NCBI RefSeq assembly: GCF_049856295.1
Contig: NZ_JBNDMZ010000002.1
Coordinates: 248,001 to 312,000 of the forward strand
From: JB111 sp049856295
GTDB taxonomy: Bacteria; Actinomycetota; Actinomycetes; Actinomycetales; Actinomycetaceae
Length of the DNA: 64,000 nt
Direction of reading: 5' to 3'
Positions within the stretch are counted from its first letter, which is position 1. Each line of letters starts with the position of its first letter. Both the position numbers and the translations under genes were made by a program. The notes below the pieces were generated by a model. The model was not told the origin of the DNA, did not search any database, and was given only the letters and a program-made list of their open reading frames with translations. Positions 52,405 to 58,688 of the stretch are shown piece after piece.

Positions 52405-53860
52405 GCCGCGACCGCCAAGCGATCCAACCCGATGGCCACTCCCCTGCGCCCGCTGCGGTGAGCACCACCAGATCGCGGCCCACTGGCCCGACGGCAGCGT
52501 GTGCCGCTACTGCTACCAACAGGCCAAGCGAACCCGTGGCACCTGCTCCTGCGGCCACGACGGCGTCCTGCCCGGCCGCATCGACGGCCAGCCAGCCTGC
52601 AGACGATGCACCGGCGTCACGCTCAACATCGACTGCACCACCTGCGGCGCCGAGGACGAGCTCTACCGCGGCACCCAGTGCTGGACGTGCGAACTCGCAG
52701 TGCTCGTCGATCAGCTGCTCATCAATCCCACCACGGGCGTGATGGCCGCCGAACTGGGCCCAGTAGCCCGAGCACTGAAATCGATGAAGAGATCCAACAG
52801 CGGAGTGACCTGGATCAGACAGCCCCACGTCACCACCTTCCTCAAAGATCTCGCGGCGGCGCCGACGATCACCCACGACCAACTCGACGACCTGCCAGGA
52901 TCGGACCGCACCCGCACCTACATCCGCGGCCTGCTGGTCGAGCACGACGCCCTGCCCCGACGCGACGAGCTCGCCGTCCGCTACCATCACTGGTCCACCG
53001 GCGCCCTCGAGCGTCTCAGCAGCGACGAGCACCACGACATCGTGCGCCTCTATATCCGCTGGCACATCCAGCGACGCATGAACCAGATGGAGACGGTGCC
53101 GCGAGGCACGTTCCTGAGATCGAAGCAGACCGTCACCGTGACGATCGACTTCCTCAACTGGCTCCACGACCACGGACTCACGCTCGACCAGCTACGGCAG
53201 GAACACCTCGACGCCTGGCTGTCCGACGGACCGAGCACCCGACGGTTCGTTGATCGCTTCATCCCTTGGGCCATCAAGAGCCGGCTCGTCGACTCCGACC
53301 TCACCCTCGCCCGCCATCGCCGCGGCACCAGCCCGAAGCTGTCCAAGCCCGAGCAGGATGCCGCCGTCGACCGCGTGGTCCACACCGACGAGCTCACAGT
53401 GCGTGACCGGGCCGCCGCGATCTTGGTCCTCGTCTTCGGACAGCACATCGAAGACGTCGTCGAACTGACCTGGGACGACGTCGCCGTGACCAACGACCTC
53501 GTCACCATCACGCTCGGAACGACCGAGTTCGCCCTCCCCTCCCCCTTAGACCAGCCCATACGCCAGCTCGCCGCCGCGCCCGGCAACTACCTCACCGCCG
53601 CCCACCCCAACAGCACCTGGGTTTTCCGCGGCAACTCCCCCGGCCAGCACATCCACGGATCGAGCCTGCGCAACAGGCTCAAGACAATCTTCAGCACCCG
53701 CGCGGCCCGGCTCGGCACCCTCCATGAGCTGACCAAACTCGCACCCGTCCCGATCATCGCCGACGCGCTCGGCTACCACCCGACCACCATCGAGCGCCAC
53801 GCCATCGGCTCCGCCAGTGTGTATGCCCAGTACGTCGCTGCCAAGCGAGAGCACTCATGA
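52397..53860 (+). CDS. Zinc-ribbon tyrosine recombinase, degenerate, third of trio
   Basis: A 487-aa protein. Residues ~15-105 hold at least six CxxC-like knuckles (CARC, CRYC, CSCG, CRRC, CTTC, CWTC). The middle resembles a core-binding domain (FLNWLHDHGLTLDQLRQEHL). The C-terminal part has a recombinase outline (GQHIEDVVELTWDDV, then LADALGYHP-like IADALGYHPTTIERHA and VYAQYVAAK). The box-I Arg appears replaced by His and box II reads LHEL instead of HxxR. It is probably a non-catalytic partner for DNA binding. Confidence 0.8.
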   Translation: MARPRPPSDPTRWPLPCARCGEHHQIAAHWPDGSVCRYCYQQAKRTRGTCSCGHDGVLPGRIDGQPACRRCTGVTLNIDCTTCGAEDELYRGTQCWTCELAVLVDQLLINPTTGVMAAELGPVARALKSMKRSNSGVTWIRQPHVTTFLKDLAAAPTITHDQLDDLPGSDRTRTYIRGLLVEHDALPRRDELAVRYHHWSTGALERLSSDEHHDIVRLYIRWHIQRRMNQMETVPRGTFLRSKQTVTVTIDFLNWLHDHGLTLDQLRQEHLDAWLSDGPSTRRFVDRFIPWAIKSRLVDSDLTLARHRRGTSPKLSKPEQDAAVDRVVHTDELTVRDRAAAILVLVFGQHIEDVVELTWDDVAVTNDLVTITLGTTEFALPSPLDQPIRQLAAAPGNYLTAAHPNSTWVFRGNSPGQHIHGSSLRNRLKTIFSTRAARLGTLHELTKLAPVPIIADALGYHPTTIERHAIGSASVYAQYVAAKREHS

Positions 53861-53902
53861 GGATTCGAGCGAGCCAGGAGATGAAGTGTCAGCTATGGCG
53901 TC

Positions 53903-53908
53903 TATCGT
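53903..53908 (+). promoter_or_regulatory. -10 box of a probable leaderless ATPase transcript
   Basis: TATCGT ends 6 nt before ATG 53915 and no ribosome site is present. The ATPase therefore seems to have its own promoter, separate from the recombinase trio. Confidence 0.55.
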
Positions 53909-53914
53909 CGGACC

Positions 53915-56203
53915 ATGCTTCGTCGACTAGACCTGAACAAGCCTTGGCGGTCGTTGGAGCCTGGATTCTGGCCCGATGAGCTTCCCGCGGGCCGCCGAAC
54001 GATCGTGTACGGCCACAACGGCAGCGGCAAGTCGACATTCGCTGAGCTTCTCCTGAGTCTGGCCGACTCTGACGACGCTAAGGGCGTGGTCTGGGAGGAC
54101 GACCAGAAGCGCCGCACCAGTATCAGCGCCGACGGTGTGAATTCGAAGGCGCCTATAGCCGTATTCACGCGGAAGTGGGTCGAGGCAAATCTGTCAGAGT
54201 TCCTCGATGGCGCTAGCGCTGCGGCAATCGTGACTCTGGGCAAGGAAGCGATCGACGCCAAGGAGGAGCAAAATCGGCTCGTTGAAGAGCTCGGCAATCT
54301 GCAGAATCAGGCGGAGCAAGCGGACGAGCAGCAGAAACTCGCTGACGACAAGCTCAAAGCCTTAGCCCGTGACGTCCAGGACAGGATCGTGTCTGAACTC
54401 CAAGAGTTCGACTACAAGCACTTTACAAAGAGCCGCTACTCTGTAACCAAAGTCCAGGATGACTTGCGCAAGTACACGGGAGAAATCCCAGATAGTAACG
54501 CACACGCCGAGGCTCTGAAGCGGCTAGGCGAACAGGCCCAGTTACCGGCGCCAGCGATTGTAGCGGCACCCGCGGACGTCGCCGACCAGCTGGTGGCTCT
54601 GAACGAGCTGCTCTCCGAGACACCGACCCGAGTCGCGATCAGGGAACTAGAAAGCAACCCGGCAGCTCAGACTTGGGTCGAGGAGGGCCTTGCACTACAC
54701 GAGGGCCTCGACCACTGCTTCTTCTGTGCCGGGGAGATCAGCAGAGATCGACGTGACCAGCTGGCACTTCATTTCGATGAGAGCTGGCTCCAGATTCGAA
54801 GCCGGTCGAAGACCCTACTGGCGGCTGTCGCGATCGAGAATCAGGCGCTCATTGACTGGCAAACCACTCTGCCGGCCCCCACGAACTTGGCGAGCGAACT
54901 GCGGTCGGTCTATGAAGAAGCATTTGAGCGAATCAACGCCGCCGTCGACGAGCGCATTAAGACGCTCAAGTCAATTGAAAGAACACTCAACGAAAAAATT
55001 GCCGACCCCAGCGCTACACCTGACGCCCCAGAGTGGTCGATGCTTAGCACGACTCCATCCATCTCAGGGCTGGTGCAGGCGATCACACAGCACAACGAAC
55101 AGGTCCGACGACACGAGCAAATCACCGCTGAGCGTACGCAGACGGTCCTCGACCACCTGGTCGGATCGCAGAGCGAGCCCTTCCGGGGCCTCGAGCAACA
55201 GGCGAAGGACCTGGCAACCGCCAGCAGCCGTGCCAAGGCCGCCGTGAAGCTTGCGGAACACCAGCTCGCCGATGTGCGTCGGAAGCAGTTCACCAACAAT
55301 GAGAAGGCCGACGCTCTCACCCGTGATCTTGCCCGCGTCTACGGCAAGGGCCACCTCAGAGTCGCAGTCACGTCAGACGGCAAGTCATACGCCTGTCGTC
55401 GTGGCGACGAACCTGGTAAGCACCTCAGTCACGGCGAGAGGACGACCTTGTCGTTGCTGTACTTCCTGCACAAGCTCGAGGATGAGCAGGTCGCCAACAG
55501 TGACAGGTCGCAGAGAATTGTGGTGATTGATGATCCGTCCAGCTCGCTCGACAGGGAGGCCCTCTTCGCGACCCACCAACTGCTCTTCGACACGCTCGAT
55601 AACTTCGGTCAGTACGTCATACTTACCCACGACTTCAATCTCTTGCAACTGTTCATTAAATCTCACAAGACCGCTTGGTTTAAATCGCGTAGCCGTGTTA
55701 ATGCTGCCGATGCCGACGAGATCCGATTCCCCAAGGTGTCTTTCCTTGAGATGTACGCAGCATCGGTAACCGGCGCGCGTCAATCCCGTGTCGGTAGTCT
55801 CCCTTACGCTCTGCTTAAGAACACGTCAGAGTACGCCTATCTATTCTCAACGCTCATGGCCGGGATCGCGGACTCTGCGAATCATGAACGACTCTTCCTT
55901 CTTCCGAATGCTGCTCGTCGATTGCTTGAGATCTTCGCGAGTTACAAGGCGCCCCACAGAACCAACTTCCTTCAACAACTCGAAGTCCTGGTAGAGTCTC
56001 AGGAAGATGAGCCCTATCGCGATGTTTATCATTTCTGCAATCGCTTCTCGCACGGCGAGGGAAGCGAGAGCATCGACGTACTCGACGCTCGCGCCGTTCA
56101 TGGACAGATACGTAGGTGCCTTGAGTTCCTGCGCGCCGTCGACAGCGAGCACTTCGATCGGATGTGTACAGCAACGGGCGTTGCCCCTGAGTCGCTCCCC
56201 TGA
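53915..56203 (+). CDS. AAA_13-type coiled-coil ATPase, RloC/PrrC-like anticodon nuclease candidate
   Basis: A 762-aa ABC-like ATPase. Walker A GHNGSGKST is at 33-41. A long coiled coil runs ~110-175 and ~400-480, with HCFFC (Cys268, Cys271) at the turn, a zinc-hook CxxC. The ABC signature is LSHGE (504-508), Walker B VVIDDPSSSLD (Asp539, Asp540), and the H-loop is LTHDF. The C-terminal ~150 residues carry AARRLLE (Arg668, Glu672) and YHFCNRFSHGE (His706, His713). This is an R-x3-E...H pattern like the PrrC/RloC tRNase triad. RloC enzymes cleave or excise the tRNA wobble base during phage attack. Less GC-biased codons suggest transfer. Confidence 0.75.
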   Translation: MLRRLDLNKPWRSLEPGFWPDELPAGRRTIVYGHNGSGKSTFAELLLSLADSDDAKGVVWEDDQKRRTSISADGVNSKAPIAVFTRKWVEANLSEFLDGASAAAIVTLGKEAIDAKEEQNRLVEELGNLQNQAEQADEQQKLADDKLKALARDVQDRIVSELQEFDYKHFTKSRYSVTKVQDDLRKYTGEIPDSNAHAEALKRLGEQAQLPAPAIVAAPADVADQLVALNELLSETPTRVAIRELESNPAAQTWVEEGLALHEGLDHCFFCAGEISRDRRDQLALHFDESWLQIRSRSKTLLAAVAIENQALIDWQTTLPAPTNLASELRSVYEEAFERINAAVDERIKTLKSIERTLNEKIADPSATPDAPEWSMLSTTPSISGLVQAITQHNEQVRRHEQITAERTQTVLDHLVGSQSEPFRGLEQQAKDLATASSRAKAAVKLAEHQLADVRRKQFTNNEKADALTRDLARVYGKGHLRVAVTSDGKSYACRRGDEPGKHLSHGERTTLSLLYFLHKLEDEQVANSDRSQRIVVIDDPSSSLDREALFATHQLLFDTLDNFGQYVILTHDFNLLQLFIKSHKTAWFKSRSRVNAADADEIRFPKVSFLEMYAASVTGARQSRVGSLPYALLKNTSEYAYLFSTLMAGIADSANHERLFLLPNAARRLLEIFASYKAPHRTNFLQQLEVLVESQEDEPYRDVYHFCNRFSHGEGSESIDVLDARAVHGQIRRCLEFLRAVDSEHFDRMCTATGVAPESLP

Positions 56204-56347
56204 GGTTCCGACCAGGGCAACCAACCCACGGACAAGATGGCGATACGTAAGCCGCCCAGAGTTCAAGTACCTCGCTTACCTCGCTGGAGCCTTCCGCTGT
56301 TGATCCGCTCCGGAGGACCTGCTCGCGAACTCCCGCTCCTACCAGTT

Positions 56348-57247
56348 AACGGGAGTTGCATTTAATGTGAGTACTTGATGACCTTCCAGCGGGAGCTCAG
56401 CGCAAACTTGCCACGGCGAAAACAGCATACCGTTGCAATCTCGGCGAATTATTGGGTGATCGATCGCTATCCTAGAGCGATGGGTGAGCATACAGAGGAC
56501 GAGCTGGACCAGCTCGAGGCCGAGGAGCCGGAGCTGCCTGAGTGGAGGCAGCTTGAGCTCGCGGCCTCGGCCTCCTTGAACGTCGCCTTGACGATACTGA
56601 CTCGCCCGCACGTCAGCGAAGCAGTCCTGCGCCGTCTGGCTGAGGCGCGGCCTGACTTCGGCCCGTCGATCGCAACCAAGCGGAACGCACCCGTCGAACT
56701 CATCGAGGCCCTGCCGGTCAACACGCTCTACGCAGGCACGCTCGAGCCCTACATGTGGCGCATCGGCGCCGACATCGACCTGTGGCGCACGGTTCGCAGG
56801 GTGCAGGACACCAGCCCCATGCTGGGAGGGCCACCCATCGGCGAGTTCACACGCGCCTACCGCATCGCCCACGAGCACGACGCCGACGCGCACCGCCAGG
56901 CCACCGCACGCTGGCGTGCCTTGCGCCAGGAAGACCGCGACCGGCAGCAGCTGGTCGACGAGGTACGCGATCCAACGACGACCCTCGGACGCCTGGTCGA
57001 GATCGCCCGCGACCAGTCCGTCTTCGTCGCGAGCGCGGTGCTCCAGCTCGAGCCGCCACCGCCCGAGGTGATCAGCGCACTTATCGAGACCCATCCCGAC
57101 CTCGCCGAGGAGATGGATCGGTTCACGAATCGCAGCGCCGAACCGCCGGACTAATCACAATCTTGCATGCGACCACGTCCGCTCGCGCGATGATGTCGGC
57201 CCCGCTGACTGCTACTCCCGGCTCTCGAACTCCCGCTGCTACCAGTT
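56348..57247 (+). mobile_element. Second cassette with the same ends but no recombinase
   Basis: It begins with AACGGGAGTTGCATTTAATG, abutting the first cassette's right end, and finishes with GCTCTCGAACTCCCGCTGCT plus ACCAGTT at 57247. The internal 0.9 kb holds one gene. The junction at 56347/56348 has the form expected of a circularised or tandem element. Confidence 0.6.
56480..57154 (+). CDS. Unknown 224-aa cassette protein
   Basis: A soluble acidic protein starting at ATG 56480, 6 nt after TATCCT (leaderless). It has a Glu-rich start (EHTEDELDQLEAEEPELPEW) and helical repeats that look alike, such as LTILTRPHVSEAVLRRLAEA and FVASAVLQLEPPPPEVISAL. This suggests a variant of leucine-rich-repeat-type 'LRV' helical units. 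No family recognised. Being the only gene of a recombinase-free cassette next to an RloC-like gene, it could be an accessory or immunity partner (inference). Confidence 0.7.
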   Translation: MGEHTEDELDQLEAEEPELPEWRQLELAASASLNVALTILTRPHVSEAVLRRLAEARPDFGPSIATKRNAPVELIEALPVNTLYAGTLEPYMWRIGADIDLWRTVRRVQDTSPMLGGPPIGEFTRAYRIAHEHDADAHRQATARWRALRQEDRDRQQLVDEVRDPTTTLGRLVEIARDQSVFVASAVLQLEPPPPEVISALIETHPDLAEEMDRFTNRSAEPPD

Positions 57248-57270
57248 GGGGCTGTGTGGCGAGCGTAGCC

Positions 57271-58518
57271 TCACGGGGCGTTTGTCGGGTCTGTCGGATC
57301 TGACGTGGCGGACGGTCCTGACGGAACGTCTGTGGTCGACGGACGTCGGTCCACGACGACGACCAGCTCGTTGCCCTCGGGGTCGGCGACGTGCCATCCG
57401 CTGTCGGTAGCCTCCAGCAGCGTCCCGCCGGCCGCGAGCATCCGGTCGAGTCGCGACCGCGCGGCGCCGGCCGACATGGCGAGCTCGACGTGGATGCGGT
57501 TGCGCTGGTCCCGGCGCCGCGTCTCCGAGACATCGATCTGCTGGAAGGCCAGCACGGGACCGAGACGGCGCGGATCGACGATGTCATCGATCCCGTCGCG
57601 CGGGTCGGGTTCGTAGCCGAGGGCGACGAGCCAGAACTGCTTGACGGTCGCGATGTCGGCGGCGTCGAGGAAGAGCTGCGTACAGCGCGGAAGCCGTGGG
57701 TCTGCGCGTGCTCCACAGCGTCGTGCGACGGTCTGGATCCGTTCGGCGACGAGGGTGAAGTCGAGGTCGAGGCCGTGCGCGTCCGGCTCCCACCGGTCCT
57801 TGCCGCTGTCGAGGACGACCAGGCCCTGACGTAGGTCGATGAGCAGCGGGAAGCCGGCGTCGTGGGCGATCTGGGCCGCAGCGACGGCGAGCTCGCGCTG
57901 CTGCCCGGACGACGTGCTGCGGTAGCACGCCATCGCGCCGAACACCTGGTGCCAGTCGGACGCCTGAGGGCTGTCGGTCAGCGGTGATCCGGGCACGAGG
58001 TCGACCTCGTTGCCGTCCCGGTCCGCGTGCCGGACGCCGAACGGGCCCGTCGGCTCGCCGAGCGCCGCGCGATCGACCTCGAGGGCCGGTCGGACGACGT
58101 CGACGTGGACGCGGTTCCGCAGCGGACGGTCGTCGGTCGACCGCCGGATGCGAATGGTCGGGTCGCGTCGCAACGGGTCCAGCAGCACCTCTCCCCCGCC
58201 CTGCGCGTAGCCGAGCGCCCGCTGCCAGAACGCTGTCAGGTCTGACGGTCGGTGCGACGCAAGCACGACAGACATCGGCGCCAGGACGTCCGGGCGCGCG
58301 GCAAGCCCGGCGTCCCGTGCGGCCGCCGAGACCGTCGACGCCCGGGAGATATCGGGGAGCCGGACGCGCAGTCCGGTCGGCCGGATGTCGACGGCGATCG
58401 TCGATGAGATCTCGAGGAGACGGGCGGCGAACGCGGCGCCCTCGACCAGCGACGGCGCGTCGAACCACGTGGCCGGCTCGTCGTCGAGAAGGCACCAGTC
58501 CATGTCCTGAGATGACAT
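57271..58518 (-). CDS. Duplicated PCD-like/VOC protein
   Basis: A 415-aa protein built of two similar halves. Residues ~1-78 and ~190-280 look like pterin-4a-carbinolamine dehydratase-type folds without the HHP catalytic motif. Residues ~83-180 and ~284-395 are VOC/glyoxalase domains (FWQRALGYA, RVHVDVVRP, DADGNEVDL-like RDGNEVDLV; then FWLVALGYEPD, RIHVELAMS, DPEGNELVVVV). Such fusions are annotated as VOC proteins of unknown substrate. ATG 58518 lies 7 nt after a minus-strand TACGGT. Confidence 0.78.
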   Translation of the reverse strand: MSSQDMDWCLLDDEPATWFDAPSLVEGAAFAARLLEISSTIAVDIRPTGLRVRLPDISRASTVSAAARDAGLAARPDVLAPMSVVLASHRPSDLTAFWQRALGYAQGGGEVLLDPLRRDPTIRIRRSTDDRPLRNRVHVDVVRPALEVDRAALGEPTGPFGVRHADRDGNEVDLVPGSPLTDSPQASDWHQVFGAMACYRSTSSGQQRELAVAAAQIAHDAGFPLLIDLRQGLVVLDSGKDRWEPDAHGLDLDFTLVAERIQTVARRCGARADPRLPRCTQLFLDAADIATVKQFWLVALGYEPDPRDGIDDIVDPRRLGPVLAFQQIDVSETRRRDQRNRIHVELAMSAGAARSRLDRMLAAGGTLLEATDSGWHVADPEGNELVVVVDRRPSTTDVPSGPSATSDPTDPTNAP

Positions 58519-58556
58519 GCGAGCGACCGTAGCGGATGCTCCTGCCCGGACATGAC

Positions 58557-58593
58557 GAGCGCTCCCCCACCCGGGAGGGGTGAAGGAGCGCTC
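58557..58593 (-). terminator. Terminator hairpin GAGCGCTCC
   Basis: GAGCGCTCC...CACCC pairs with GGGTG...GGAGCGCTC (one bulge). It is downstream of the gene ending at 58689. A near-identical hairpin lies at 62404-62440 after the paralogous gene. Confidence 0.75.
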
Positions 58594-58599
58594 GGCGTG

Positions 58600-58688
58600 G
58601 TCCGGAGCGAGCTCCGGTCACTGGTGGGGCGGACGTCCGCTCACTCGCGAGGCTGGCTCACGGGTGAGCGGACGCCGCGTCCGGTTCG
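58600..58688. repeat. Downstream block shared with 62456-62535
   Basis: GCTCCGGTCACTGGTG and GTCCGCTCAC...GTGAGCGGAC (10-bp stem) occur here and after the gene ending at 62536. The two genes and their 3' flanks were therefore duplicated or homogenised together. Confidence 0.75.

Larger units (their letters stand above)
50751..56347 (+). mobile_element. Recombinase-trio cassette carrying an RloC/PrrC-like ATPase
   Basis: Left end AACGGGAGTTGCATCTGATG at 50751; right end GCTCGCGAACTCCCGCTCCT plus ACCAGTT ending at 56347. Both ends recur next door: the left end at 56348 (24 of 28 nt) and the right end at 57221-57247 (25 of 27 nt). The contents are an integrase, an HTH protein, a zinc-ribbon recombinase and a defence-type ATPase, resembling Tn554-like organisation. 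The exact junction base is inferred. Confidence 0.7.
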
